64,000 nucleotides of DNA from Brevundimonas aveniformis DSM 17977 (GCF_000428765.1 NZ_AUAO01000001.1:434001-498000); one strand, 5' to 3'. Shown: positions 8,686 through 17,931, counted from the first letter of the stretch. Made by a program: numbers and translations. The notes: generated from the letters alone by a model not told the origin.

Positions 8686-9116
8686 TGCGGACAGCCGGAG
8701 GGGCCGGGACCGCAAGCGCGGCACCTGGCTCCTCCGCCGCTGGTCTCAATGGCGTGCCCCATCCAGTTTCTCCCGGCGGCAATTCCCCTTTCTCACCGCC
8801 TGAGGCATTCCCCGGCAGCGCTGGCCTGGAGCGTGCGCTCGCTCGACTAGGCCGCGCCATCCTGGACGAGGCAGGCCGAGAAGCAGATCGTCTGAGAAAG
8901 GATGCTGACAGCCGCACACGTCCGCAGGTGAAACCTCACGGCTCAGCAGGCTCCGACGAACCTTCGGCAGCCGCATTAGGTGCTGAAAATGCAGAGCTAT
9001 ATCGCCACATTGGCAGACCAACACGGGAGGCCATACCTCTATATAAGGTAGGGGAGACCAACGGTCCCCATGGGGCGGGAATCGCAACCGTGCTGATAGG
9101 AAAAGCTATGGGCTGA
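8682..9116 (+). CDS. Hypothetical island protein
   Basis: 144 residues, starting at GTG 8682 or ATG 8685, overlapping the AlpA-like stop codon. The first 45 residues are rich in Ala, Gly, Pro and Ser and look disordered. A charged helix follows (LERALARLGRAILDEAGREADRLRKDA). I recognise no family. The reading frame and coupling to the gene before it support expression, but the last 25 residues overlap a region whose other frame encodes the likely N-terminus of the Rep-like protein, so the 3' limit could be misjudged. Confidence 0.5.
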   Translation: MMRTAGGAGTASAAPGSSAAGLNGVPHPVSPGGNSPFSPPEAFPGSAGLERALARLGRAILDEAGREADRLRKDADSRTRPQVKPHGSAGSDEPSAAALGAENAELYRHIGRPTREAIPLYKVGETNGPHGAGIATVLIGKAMG

Positions 9117-9187
9117 CCGACGCGCAGCTCCAGCAGCTAAGCGCGGCGGCAGCCCGTAGCTTCGCCCTCGGTCTCCCGCCCAATCGT

Positions 9188-9658
9188 ATGATCACGATCA
9201 CCTGGGAAGCAGCAGGCATACCCTTGGAGGAAATGGTGGCTGCCACGAGCGCCTTCCTTGATTGCCTTGGTAAACATCTAAAGGCGTCGGGACATGAGCG
9301 CTCGTGGATATGGGTGCACGAAAACGGACCCCAAATCGGCGGGCACTGCCACATCCTCGCGCACGTGCCGTCCGAGCTAGTGAAAAAGCTGACCCGACTG
9401 CAAACGCGATGGATCAAACAGATCACCAACAGGCCCTATGCGGCCAAGACCATCAAGTCTGTGCCGATTGGCGGACGGCTCGGCCTGGAGACAAGCAATC
9501 CTCACCTCCATGAAGTCAATTTTGATGAGGCCGTCGATTACCTTTTGAAGGGCGCTGAATCGGACGTTCGGGCAGCGTTCGGGATCAGACGCAGCCAGCC
9601 CGGCGGCCTAATCATCGGCAAGCGGTGCGGGGCGTCCAACAATCTGCTCGGAGGCTGA
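9188..9658 (+). CDS. HUH-type replication initiator / rolling-circle Rep-like protein
   Basis: 156 residues from the first ATG. GGHCHILAHVP is an H-x-H (HUH) metal-binding motif and AVDYLLKGAE provides a Y-x-x-K like motif 3 of rolling-circle initiators. Such enzymes nick one strand and start replication. The same frame is open upstream to 9047 and encodes residues that look like part of the protein (LTDAQLQQLSAAAARSFALGLPPNR before M9188). That stretch contains no ATG, GTG or TTG, but a CTG at 9113 overlaps the previous stop as CTGA with AGGAAAAG just upstream. The true start may therefore be CTG 9113, or the gene may have lost its start. Confidence 0.65.
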   Translation: MITITWEAAGIPLEEMVAATSAFLDCLGKHLKASGHERSWIWVHENGPQIGGHCHILAHVPSELVKKLTRLQTRWIKQITNRPYAAKTIKSVPIGGRLGLETSNPHLHEVNFDEAVDYLLKGAESDVRAAFGIRRSQPGGLIIGKRCGASNNLLGG

Positions 9659-9682
9659 TTGCTCAGCACCGCCATCAAGCGC

Positions 9683-10519
9683 TCAACTGAGCATGATTGC
9701 GGCCAACGCCGTCTTGCTCGGCCTTTGCGCCGGATCATCTGGTAGGCGCATCGGCTTCCCGTGAAACTCGCCATAGGGAGATTGCTTCAGTTCGTCTGAC
9801 ACCTGAACGGTCAGCGTATCGGCGTTGATCTTGATCAGGCGGAGGTCGAACAGGGTGTGAAGATCGGCCCTAAGCAGGAGGCCATTTGTAACATCGTTGC
9901 TGTGGGGGCCGAGATAGGGGCGAATATGCGCGGCTTCGAGCACCTCGCGCACGTCGCACCCTGAAATCGCACAGGCCGCCCCATACGCCTTCATCAACTC
10001 GCCCCGAAACTGCTTCTGCCCTTGCCGACGCGTCACCTCGGCCAACACCTTCAGGCGCGCATCAGCCTCGGCCAGGTCCTCAGTCGGAACATCCGCTTCG
10101 GGCGTCGCTCCTGCATCGGCGACGCTTTCAGCAATAAGCGTGAGAACAGCCTCCCGCAGCTCGGCTTCGCTGCGCGACTGCCACGTCTCCATCGTTTCGG
10201 CAGCCCTCTTGTTCGGCGCGGGCGGCCGCTCAATCTTGCTGGATTGCCGCCACCCCTGTCGTCCGTTCTCGAAATGGCCGTCGAACGTGTCACGCGCTGC
10301 CTTGAGGCTATTGCGGAACGTGGACTGCGACCGCCCATTGCCAAGCACCAGGTAGAAAAGGTCATAGGCTTCGTTCCACGAACCCACGCCGAGCCAAGAC
10401 GGAGGCGTACCGTCTGCTCCAGCTCGCGCCAAGGCGTAGGCGACCAGGTACATCTCCGGCGAACGACGAATGAGAATGTTGCCGCCCGGCATAGGCAAAC
10501 TCCGTGTGTGAAGAAGCAT
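9683..10519 (-). CDS. HNH endonuclease
   Basis: 278 residues, or 269 from ATG 10492. The C-terminal third contains an HNH_2-type nuclease core: CAISGCDVREVLEAAHIRPYLG, then SNDVTNGLLLRADLHTLFDLRLI. The N-terminal part carries no motif I recognise. HNH_2 proteins of this layout are frequent next to type I restriction operons and are thought to act as additional restriction endonucleases. It is divergent from hsdM with 120 bp between the starts, and convergent with the Rep-like gene. It could be an independent Mrr/McrA-like system or an accessory to the type I enzyme. Confidence 0.82.
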   Translation of the reverse strand: MLLHTRSLPMPGGNILIRRSPEMYLVAYALARAGADGTPPSWLGVGSWNEAYDLFYLVLGNGRSQSTFRNSLKAARDTFDGHFENGRQGWRQSSKIERPPAPNKRAAETMETWQSRSEAELREAVLTLIAESVADAGATPEADVPTEDLAEADARLKVLAEVTRRQGQKQFRGELMKAYGAACAISGCDVREVLEAAHIRPYLGPHSNDVTNGLLLRADLHTLFDLRLIKINADTLTVQVSDELKQSPYGEFHGKPMRLPDDPAQRPSKTALAAIMLS

Positions 10520-10639
10520 CCTTAGCTAGCTGACCGCCAGTCTCGAAGGTCCAACTTCCTGGTCGCCCTTGACCCCAGGCCTCGTGACCGATTCAACGCT
10601 TGGGCGGGGACGTCGAGTGTGGACGCCAGGGGGAAATCA

Positions 10640-12139
10640 GTGCCGACGCTTACGCAATCCGAACTTGAACGCCATCTTTGGACGGCCGCTGACATCCTGC
10701 GCGGCCACGTCGATGCGGGGAAGTTCAAGGACTACATCTTCGCCCTGCTGTTCTACCGGCGCCTGTGCGACGTCTGGGATGAGGAGTTCGAGGTGCTGCT
10801 GGCCGAGACCGGCGACCGCGATGAGGCGGCCGATCCTGACGAGCATCGCTTCCACGTCCCGCCCCAGCATCACTGGAACGCGGTCAGGAAGCACGCCACC
10901 CAGATCGGCCAGCATCTGAACAACGCCTTCGCCGCCATCGAGGACGCCAACCTGCGTCTGCGTGGCGTGTTCGGCGACGTGGACTTCGCCAATCAGGAAC
11001 GGTTCCCCGACGCGCGTCTGGAGCGGCTGCTCGCCCATTTCGAGAAGCATCGGCTGCGGAACAGTGACGTGCCGCCCGACATGCTGGGCGACGCCTACAT
11101 GTATCTGATCGAGCAGTTCGCCGAGGGCGCGGGCAAGAAGGGCGGCGAGTTCTACACGCCCCGGCAGGTCGTGAAGCTGATCGTCGAATGCCTCGATCCC
11201 CAGCCGGGCATGTCGATCTACGACCCCACCTGCGGCTCGGGCGGCATGCTGCTGGAGGCGGCGCAGCACCTGAAGGCAAACGGCCAAGACCCGCGCAGCC
11301 TGTCCCTCTATGGACAGGAGAAGGAATTGGACACTTGGGCCATCGCCCAAATCAACCTGTTCCTTCATGACATCGACGACGCGTTTATTGCCAAGGGCGA
11401 CACTATCCTCGATCCGAAGCGATACGATCCGCGCGCGCAGGAGTTCACACCTGGCGTCGGTGCCTATGACCGGGTGCTGGCCAACCCGCCCTTCTCGGTG
11501 AAGGAATGGGGGCACGAGGTCTGGACCAATGGCGATCCGTTCGGTCGTGATCTGTTTGGCGTGCCGCCAAAGGGCTATGGCGATCTCGCTTTCGTTCAGC
11601 ACATGGTCTCTTCGATAAAGGACGACGGCATGCTGGGCGCGGTCGTGCCGCACGGCGTGCTGTTCCGTGGCGGAGCCGAGGGCCGCATCCGCGAGGCCAT
11701 GCTGAAGGCCGACATCATCGAGGCGGTGATCGGACTGGCGCCCAACCTGTTCTATGGCGCGGGCATCCCGGCGGCGATCCTGATCATCCGCAAGACCAAG
11801 CCCGCCGAGCGGAAGGGTAAGGTGCTGGTCGTCAACGGCGACGCCACTTTCACGCCGGGGAAGGCCCAAAACCATCTGTCGGACGCCGATGTTCGAACGC
11901 TGGCCGCCGCCTTCCATGGCTTTGCCGACGCCGAGAAGCTTGCTCGCGTCGCGGAGATCGAGGAGATCGCGGCCAACAGCTTCAACCTGAATATTAGCCG
12001 CTACGTCCAAACCGGTGCGGACGCTGCAGCGGTGGATGTGGCCGCCGAAGTCGCCAAGCTCCAAGACCTGATTGCCGAGCGCAACGAGGCCGAGGCAGTG
12101 ATGTTCGAGCATCTGAAGAGGCTCGGCTATGTCGAGTGA
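10640..12139 (+). CDS. hsdM: Type I restriction-modification system, methyltransferase subunit
   Basis: 499 residues from GTG 10640, chosen because AGGGGGA ends about 5 nt upstream and the protein then begins PTLTQSELERHLW as in homologues; an in-frame GTG at 10619 is less likely. The N-terminal HsdM_N domain is followed by the N6-adenine methylase domain with DPTCGSGG (SAM binding, about residues 195-202) and NPPF (catalytic, about 282-285). With HsdS it methylates adenines in the target sequence. It overlaps hsdS by 11 bp. Both motifs are intact. Confidence 0.96.
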   Translation: MPTLTQSELERHLWTAADILRGHVDAGKFKDYIFALLFYRRLCDVWDEEFEVLLAETGDRDEAADPDEHRFHVPPQHHWNAVRKHATQIGQHLNNAFAAIEDANLRLRGVFGDVDFANQERFPDARLERLLAHFEKHRLRNSDVPPDMLGDAYMYLIEQFAEGAGKKGGEFYTPRQVVKLIVECLDPQPGMSIYDPTCGSGGMLLEAAQHLKANGQDPRSLSLYGQEKELDTWAIAQINLFLHDIDDAFIAKGDTILDPKRYDPRAQEFTPGVGAYDRVLANPPFSVKEWGHEVWTNGDPFGRDLFGVPPKGYGDLAFVQHMVSSIKDDGMLGAVVPHGVLFRGGAEGRIREAMLKADIIEAVIGLAPNLFYGAGIPAAILIIRKTKPAERKGKVLVVNGDATFTPGKAQNHLSDADVRTLAAAFHGFADAEKLARVAEIEEIAANSFNLNISRYVQTGADAAAVDVAAEVAKLQDLIAERNEAEAVMFEHLKRLGYVE

Positions 12140-13298
12140 GGTGCCGGAAGGGTGGCGACCGGGCCGGTTCGGACAGTTCTTGAAAGCTGCCCAAGGCGGC
12201 GGAACTCCACCCCGTGACAACCCGGCCTACTGGGGGCGCGATCTACCATGGGCCAGCGTGAAAGACGTGACGAGCGGCGCGCGCGAGCCTTTGGAAGGGA
12301 TCACCGCCGAGGGGCTTGAGAACTCGTCATCGCGTCGGGTTGCGGCAGGGACCAACATTTTGGCAATGCGAATGGCCGTGGGATCGGTCGTTCGCTACGG
12401 CGTCGATGTTGCGATCAACCAAGACCTGCTCGCGCTGACCCCGGCTGACTCGCTCGATGGCGACTTCCTGTTCCATTGGCTGCGACACTGTTCTACGCAC
12501 TTCGCGGATGTCGCGACTGGGACCACAGTGAAGGGTCTGCGGAAGGACATTCTGCTCGATTGGCCCATCGTCCTCCCACCGCTCGACGAGCAGCGGCGGA
12601 TCGCCGAGGTTCTTCGCTCGGTGGATGTGGCGATAACGATAGCGGGTGCTGTGTTGTCTCAAACCCTTGAGGCTCGCGAACACCAGCTTGAAAGACTCAT
12701 GGCCTTACCGGGCGACATGCGGCCGCTGGCTGACGTGTGTCGGCTCGGTGGCGGCTACGGATTCCCCATCAAGCACCAAGGGAAGCGGAGCGGAGCCTAC
12801 CCGTTCGCCAAGGTTTCGGACATGAACCGGCCGGGCAACGAGACAGAACTGGTAAGTGCGGAAAACTACGTCGATCAGGCCGACTTAAAGGTGCTGCGAG
12901 CCAAGCCCTTCCCGCCGGGAACGACGTTCTTTCCGAAGGTCGGGGCGACGTTGCTCACAAACAAACGACGCATCTCATCAAGCGAGATCATTGTGGACAA
13001 CAACGTCATGGGAGCGGTGCCAACCGCCATTGAGTCGTGGTTCTTGTTCTATGCCTTCAACACCATCGACATGGCTGACTACGTTCAGCCCGGTGCTGTT
13101 CCATCCGTGAACCAAGGAACTGTGGGCAAAATAATGATCCCCGTGCCGTCTCGTGAAGTTCAGAGGGATTACGTCATCACTATGCGTGATCTTGATTCTG
13201 CCATCGAAGCTCAACGAGCCACGATTTTGTCGTTGAGGATCACAAAAACTGCTGTGTCTGCCGATCTTCTCTCCGGCAGTGTCCGGGTGCCCGCATGA
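12129..13298 (+). CDS. hsdS: Type I restriction-modification system, specificity subunit
   Basis: 389 residues. Two target-recognition domains are separated by the conserved coiled region with LPPLDEQRRIAEVLRSVD (about residues 150-167), and a second, weaker copy near the C-terminus (VPSREVQRDYVITMRDLDSAI). It defines a bipartite DNA target for HsdM and HsdR. The sequence of that target cannot be predicted here. The start overlaps hsdM and the stop overlaps the hsdR start as ATGA. Confidence 0.93.
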   Translation: MSSEVPEGWRPGRFGQFLKAAQGGGTPPRDNPAYWGRDLPWASVKDVTSGAREPLEGITAEGLENSSSRRVAAGTNILAMRMAVGSVVRYGVDVAINQDLLALTPADSLDGDFLFHWLRHCSTHFADVATGTTVKGLRKDILLDWPIVLPPLDEQRRIAEVLRSVDVAITIAGAVLSQTLEAREHQLERLMALPGDMRPLADVCRLGGGYGFPIKHQGKRSGAYPFAKVSDMNRPGNETELVSAENYVDQADLKVLRAKPFPPGTTFFPKVGATLLTNKRRISSSEIIVDNNVMGAVPTAIESWFLFYAFNTIDMADYVQPGAVPSVNQGTVGKIMIPVPSREVQRDYVITMRDLDSAIEAQRATILSLRITKTAVSADLLSGSVRVPA

Positions 13299-16200
13299 GC
13301 GAATACCGCCTCGCCGAAAAACCTGCGCTCGAGGCCCTGACCGGCATGGGCTACGTCGCACTTCATCACGAGGCGGCGATGGCGATGCGGCAGGAAGCGA
13401 ACCGCGTCCTGCTGAAGCCGGTGCTGATCGAGGCCCTTCAGGCCCTGAATGAGGGCTTGGACGCCGAGGACGCCGAAGCGATCTACAGCGACCTCTCCAC
13501 CCTGTCGGACAACGAGGAATGGCAGCGGCGTCTGCGCGGCGCCTATTCCCGGCGGCTGAAGGGGGAGGCCAAGGACAAGCCTGTCGTCCTGATCGACTTC
13601 AAGCGACCCGATAGGAACCGCTACCACGTCGTGCGACAGTTCAAGGTCGAGGCGCAGCGGTCGCGGATCGTCGATCTGGTGGTGTTCGTGAACGGCATCC
13701 CGCTGGTCGTGATTGAAGCGAAATGCCCGCTGAAGGCGGCGGATCGTTCCGGTCAGGCGTTCGAGCAGATCAAGCAGTATGAGCGCGACATTCCGCGCCT
13801 GTTCTACCCCAACGCTTTCAGCGTCGTGACGGACGGCATGGCGACGCTGTATGGCGCGACCGGAGCCCCTGCGAAGTTCTACGCCCCCTGGCCCGACCCA
13901 TGGCCACGCACCCGCGACGAGTTTGCCGACGACCTGACCAAAGATTTGTGGTGCCTGCTAGAGCCGTCGCGACTGCTGGACCTGCCGGCCCACTTCATCG
14001 TCTTCGAGACCGATCCCGACACTGGGCGGCGGATCAAGAAGGTCTGCCGCTATCAGCAGTTCCGGGCGGTCAACAAGGCGGTGAACCGCGTCGCCGAGGG
14101 CACCAAGAAGACAGGTCTGATCTGGCACACCCAAGGCTCGGGAAAGAGCCTGACGATGGTGTTCCTCGCCCTGAAGCTGAAGACCCATCTGACGCTGGAT
14201 GCGCCGACGCTCCAGAACCCCAACATCCTCGTCCTCACCGACCGAATTGATCTGGACGACCAGATTTCCAAGACATTCGTCGCGTGTGGCTTACCCAACC
14301 CGAAACAGGCGGCCTCGGTCGGCGAACTGCGCGAGGCCGTGGCGCGCGGCGGTTCCGGCCAAATCCTCCTCTCGACCATCTTCAAATTCCAAGGCTCCAA
14401 GGAGGCGATCCCGAACTCGGACGACTGGATCGTGCTGGTGGATGAATGCCACCGCACGCAGGAGAAAGACCTCGGCGCCTTTCTTCAGGCGACGCTGCCC
14501 GACGCCCGCTACTTCGGCTTCACCGGCACACCGATAAAGAAGGCCGATAAGGACACCTACGCCCGCTTCAGCGAGCCGGGCGAAACCTACCTCGACAAAT
14601 ACGGGATCGACGACGCCGTGCGCGACGGGGCGACCGTGCCGATCCTCTACGAGGGCCGAAAGACCGAGTGGTCGATCAACGAAGCCGAGATCGACATTCT
14701 GTTCGACCGCTGGTTCGTCGATCTGTCGGACGAGAAGCGCGAAAAGCTGAAGCAGAAGGGTGTCAGCCTCGCCCTGATCGCAAAGCATCCCGAGCGCATT
14801 CGGCTGATTTCCCGCGACATCTGGGAGCACTTCAAGCAGACCTGTCGCCCGGATGGCTTCAAGGCCCAGATCGTCGCCATCGACCGCGAGTCGGTCGTGC
14901 TCTATCGACTGGCCTTGGCGGAGGTGATCGCCGCCGATCTGGCGAAGGACGGTATGGCCGAGGCGGATGCTGCGGCCAAAGCCGACAGCATGATCGCGTG
15001 CGTGTTCTCCAAGAGCCAGGAGGACGACAAGCCGAGCGAGGGTGCGGACATCGAGGCCGTCCGCGCCGAGTTGCGCGCCCACTATCTCGACGCTGACGGA
15101 GAGAAGGCGGCCAAGAAGGCGTTCAAGGGCTCAGGCGATGAGCCTAGCTTTCTCATCGTGTGTGATAAGCTCCTTACCGGGTTCGACGCCCCGAACGAGC
15201 ACGTCATGTATCTGGACAAGCCCCTGCGTGAGCACGGACTGCTCCAAGCCATCGCCCGCACTAACCGGACTCATTCGTCGAAACGACCGGACGGTTCGAC
15301 GGTGACAAAGCCGCACGGCCGGATCGTGGACTACATCGGAGTAACCCAGCACCTTGACGAGGCTCTGTCGTCCTATCGTGCCGAGGACGTTCAGAACGCC
15401 CTGCGTGACCTCGACCTGCTACGCCGCGACTTGCGGAAGACCCATGCCGAGTTCAAGCGTCAGCTTCGACTGCTGGGCCTCGACGGCATGGACGAGAAGA
15501 CCGCCGCCTACGCCATCGAGAGGCTGGTGGCCGACGGCCGCGAGGACGACTGGTTCGAGCTTCAGCGGCTGGGGCGCCACTTCGTGCGGACCTATGGCGA
15601 TCTGTCGCCCGATCCGGCGATCCTCGACTTCACCGAGGACATGAAGTGGGCCGCTACCTTCTTACGGCTGGCGCAACAGGCGATCACCAAGGACGAGAGC
15701 CTCGATCACCTGACCTATTCTGGCAAGATCAGGGACATGCTGGAGGAGCATGTCCGCGCTACCGGCCTGACCACAACCGTCCGCCTCCGCAACATCACCG
15801 ATCCAGACTTCAAGGACGACTTCCAGACCGACGAAAAGTCCGATGAGGAGCTCCAGGAGGCATTCATTCGCAAGGCGGCCGAGCTCCGCCGTGTGACGCG
15901 AGAGCTGGTCGATAGGAACCCAGCCCAATTCGGACGGTTCTCTGAGCGGGTTCTGGAGATCATTCGTCGCTTCGAGCAGGGGCAGATCGCCGCCGCTGAG
16001 GGCCTGAAGGAGTTTGAAGACCTGGCCTTAGGCATTGAGGCCGAAGCTGGCGCCCACGCCGATCTAGGCATGGATGAACGGGCCTTCGCCATCCTGCGGA
16101 TCATGGAGCCGCACGCACCGCACACCGATCATAGCGGGCTCCAGCCCGTCGCCGTCGAGATCGGCGACCTCTACGCCCAGGCCCAGGCCAGCCAGCCCTC

Positions 16201-16342
16201 CTGGTTCTTCATGGACGGCTACAAGAAAGAGCTCCGTCGCGAGGTGCGAAAGCAACTGCGGGCCCTGGACCTGACTGACGCCAACGCCGTCCGCGACGAG
16301 ATCGAGAACTACGCCGTCCATGCCTATGCGGAGAGCCGGTGA
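13295..16342 (+). CDS. hsdR: Type I restriction-modification system, restriction subunit
   Basis: 1015 residues. The N-terminal nuclease domain has the PD-(D/E)xK signature in VDLVVFVNG...VVIEAKCP (about 125-145). The SF2 motor follows: Walker A in TQGSGKSLT (about 280), DECH at about 383, GFTGTP, and later helicase motifs (VCDKLLTGFDAPN, QAIARTNR). The C-terminal domain is the helical HsdM-contact region. It translocates DNA and cleaves unmethylated DNA. It is coupled to hsdS and to the following peptidase by 4-bp overlaps. All catalytic motifs are present. Confidence 0.95.
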   Translation: MSEYRLAEKPALEALTGMGYVALHHEAAMAMRQEANRVLLKPVLIEALQALNEGLDAEDAEAIYSDLSTLSDNEEWQRRLRGAYSRRLKGEAKDKPVVLIDFKRPDRNRYHVVRQFKVEAQRSRIVDLVVFVNGIPLVVIEAKCPLKAADRSGQAFEQIKQYERDIPRLFYPNAFSVVTDGMATLYGATGAPAKFYAPWPDPWPRTRDEFADDLTKDLWCLLEPSRLLDLPAHFIVFETDPDTGRRIKKVCRYQQFRAVNKAVNRVAEGTKKTGLIWHTQGSGKSLTMVFLALKLKTHLTLDAPTLQNPNILVLTDRIDLDDQISKTFVACGLPNPKQAASVGELREAVARGGSGQILLSTIFKFQGSKEAIPNSDDWIVLVDECHRTQEKDLGAFLQATLPDARYFGFTGTPIKKADKDTYARFSEPGETYLDKYGIDDAVRDGATVPILYEGRKTEWSINEAEIDILFDRWFVDLSDEKREKLKQKGVSLALIAKHPERIRLISRDIWEHFKQTCRPDGFKAQIVAIDRESVVLYRLALAEVIAADLAKDGMAEADAAAKADSMIACVFSKSQEDDKPSEGADIEAVRAELRAHYLDADGEKAAKKAFKGSGDEPSFLIVCDKLLTGFDAPNEHVMYLDKPLREHGLLQAIARTNRTHSSKRPDGSTVTKPHGRIVDYIGVTQHLDEALSSYRAEDVQNALRDLDLLRRDLRKTHAEFKRQLRLLGLDGMDEKTAAYAIERLVADGREDDWFELQRLGRHFVRTYGDLSPDPAILDFTEDMKWAATFLRLAQQAITKDESLDHLTYSGKIRDMLEEHVRATGLTTTVRLRNITDPDFKDDFQTDEKSDEELQEAFIRKAAELRRVTRELVDRNPAQFGRFSERVLEIIRRFEQGQIAAAEGLKEFEDLALGIEAEAGAHADLGMDERAFAILRIMEPHAPHTDHSGLQPVAVEIGDLYAQAQASQPSWFFMDGYKKELRREVRKQLRALDLTDANAVRDEIENYAVHAYAESR

Positions 16343-17085
16343 TGGGTGTTGTCCGCATCGGCCAGACCGAGGTCGCCTACGACCTTCGACGCTCGGCCGC
16401 CGCGTCCGAACGCCGGATCACGGTAACGCCGGGTCACGTCGAGGTGCTGGCGCTGACCACGGACGGCGATGCCGATATCGACGCCTTTGTCAATCGCAAG
16501 CGTCAGTGGCTGTTCAACACCCTGCGTGAGCTGGAAACTAGGACGGCAGCGCGGGCCGTCGTCCCCCGATTTATGACCGGCTCCAAGATTCCCTTCCGGG
16601 GACGGATGGCGAAGCTAACTGTGCGCCGCCACGACGGCGCGCACGTCGAAATCGACTATCGCCGGGGCTTCTTCATCGATCTGCCGTCCTGGGTGCGCGA
16701 CGAGGATCAGGACGCCGTTGTCTCGACCGAGCTCAAGCTGTGGCTCAAGCGTCGGGCGCGCCGTGATGTGTTTGAGGTCGCCTCCTCCTACCGTCGCCGT
16801 TTCGATCTGAAGCCTCGCTCTCTCCGCGTCGGTGAGATGAAGCACGGCTGGGGTTCCTGCGGGCCAACCGGCGCCATTCTCATCAACTGGACGCTCGTCT
16901 TCGCGCCGAAGGCCGTGCTCGAATACGTCGTCGTCCACGAGCTCGCTCACCTGAAGGAACGATCCCACGGCCCAGCCTTCTGGGCTCACCTGGGCGACTT
17001 GCTTCCCGACTACGAACGCCCGAAGGCATGGCTCGACCGGCACCAGGGCGCCTTGGACGACGGGTTTCTAAGAGCAGGGCGCTAG
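16339..17085 (+). CDS. YgjP-like M48-family metallopeptidase
   Basis: 248 residues, starting GTG 16339 (GTGA overlap with the hsdR stop) or ATG 16342. The C-terminal half has the YgjP/DUF45 signature: MKHGWGSCGPTG, INWTLVFAPKAVLEYVVVHELAHLKERSHGPAFW, where HELAH (about residue 200) is the HExxH zinc site. Members of this family often lie beside hsdR, and a regulatory proteolytic role has been suggested by context only. Its overlap with hsdR makes it the fourth gene of the restriction operon. A short hairpin (17076-17093) straddles the stop but has no T-tract. Confidence 0.88.
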   Translation: MMGVVRIGQTEVAYDLRRSAAASERRITVTPGHVEVLALTTDGDADIDAFVNRKRQWLFNTLRELETRTAARAVVPRFMTGSKIPFRGRMAKLTVRRHDGAHVEIDYRRGFFIDLPSWVRDEDQDAVVSTELKLWLKRRARRDVFEVASSYRRRFDLKPRSLRVGEMKHGWGSCGPTGAILINWTLVFAPKAVLEYVVVHELAHLKERSHGPAFWAHLGDLLPDYERPKAWLDRHQGALDDGFLRAGR

Positions 17086-17127
17086 CTCGCCCTATCTATG
17101 GGAGTCCGGCTGACGTAATTTGTCGCC

Positions 17128-17910
17128 ATGGCCCCGCCCCTACCCGACCTGGCGGCGCTTTCAATTAAGCAGCGCCTCTTTGTCCTCGAATACCTCAAGG
17201 ACTTAAACGCGACCCAGGCGGCGATCCGGGCTGGCTACAGCCTCAAGACGGCCTACTCGCAGGGTCAGCGGCTGTTGAAGAATGTTGAGGTTTCCACGGT
17301 GATCGCTCGCCTAGCCAGGGAGCGCGAGGAGCGGATCATCGGTGAGGCAGACGACGTGCTGCGACGCCTCTGGCAGCAGTTCCAGGCCGATCCGCGAGAG
17401 GTCGTGACGGTGAGACGCGACGCATGCCGCTTCTGCCATGGCGAGCGTCACAAGTATCAGTTCACCCAACCAGAATGGGACTTGGCTCTTGAGGCCCACG
17501 AGGGCGAGCTGGAGAGCGCCAGGCGCGAGGGCCTTGATCGTGCTCGCTGGCCAGTGCCACCGAACCCGAGGGGAGGCGTCGGCTTTGATCCGCGCAAGCG
17601 CCCGGCTGGCGACTGCCCCGGATGCCACGGGCGGGGTGTAGCCGTTCTGTGGCTGGCGGACCTTGATGACCTCAGCCCCGGTGCGTCCCGGCTAGTCGCA
17701 GGGGTGAAGCAGACACGCGACGGTATCGAGGTAAAGCTGGTGGACCAGATGAAGGTCACTGAGCTGCTAGCCCGCCATCATGGCCTGACCCGCGAGGCGG
17801 TCGTCCTAGACGTGACCGAGGGCTTCGCTGAAGCTCTCGAAGCTGGACGCCAACGCGCCCTGGAGCATGTCCGACGAACCCGATCCGAGGCGGGCATTTC
17901 GTCGCACTAG
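17128..17910 (+). CDS. terS: Orphan phage terminase small subunit with Cys-pair zinc site
   Basis: 260 residues. The N-terminus is a Terminase_2 HTH: LSIKQRLFVLEYLKDLNATQAAIRAGYS, KTAYSQGQRLLKNVEV. The middle carries two Cys pairs, CRFC (about 100-103) and CPGC (about 163-166), likely one zinc site closing an inserted domain. Small terminases recognise packaging sites on phage DNA and bring the large subunit. No large terminase or capsid gene follows, so it is either a remnant or a satellite gene that redirects packaging. It is separated from the YgjP gene by 42 bp and is the last gene of the island. Confidence 0.82.
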   Translation: MAPPLPDLAALSIKQRLFVLEYLKDLNATQAAIRAGYSLKTAYSQGQRLLKNVEVSTVIARLAREREERIIGEADDVLRRLWQQFQADPREVVTVRRDACRFCHGERHKYQFTQPEWDLALEAHEGELESARREGLDRARWPVPPNPRGGVGFDPRKRPAGDCPGCHGRGVAVLWLADLDDLSPGASRLVAGVKQTRDGIEVKLVDQMKVTELLARHHGLTREAVVLDVTEGFAEALEAGRQRALEHVRRTRSEAGISSH

Positions 17911-17931
17911 GCACCTTCACTCTGAGAAAGT

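Noticed and set aside
8347-8724. Minus-strand ORF over the AlpA-like gene
   Set aside because: Overlaps a gene with a good HTH and ribosome-binding site; only its last 20 residues look protein-like.
9660-9693. TGCTCAG/CTGAGCA inverted arms between rep and HNH genes as a bidirectional terminator
   Set aside because: 20-nt loop, short stem and no T-tract on either strand.
10637-12220. 527-codon open frame antisense to hsdM
   Set aside because: GC-rich codon bias of hsdM keeps the opposite frame open; composition is Arg/Gly/His-rich with no domain. The same applies to long frames antisense to ftsH (41479-43797), the POT gene (25334-26863) and thiolase (57222-58451).
17076-17093. Terminator at the end of the restriction operon
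   Set aside because: Six-bp stem with no T-tract, overlapping the stop codon.
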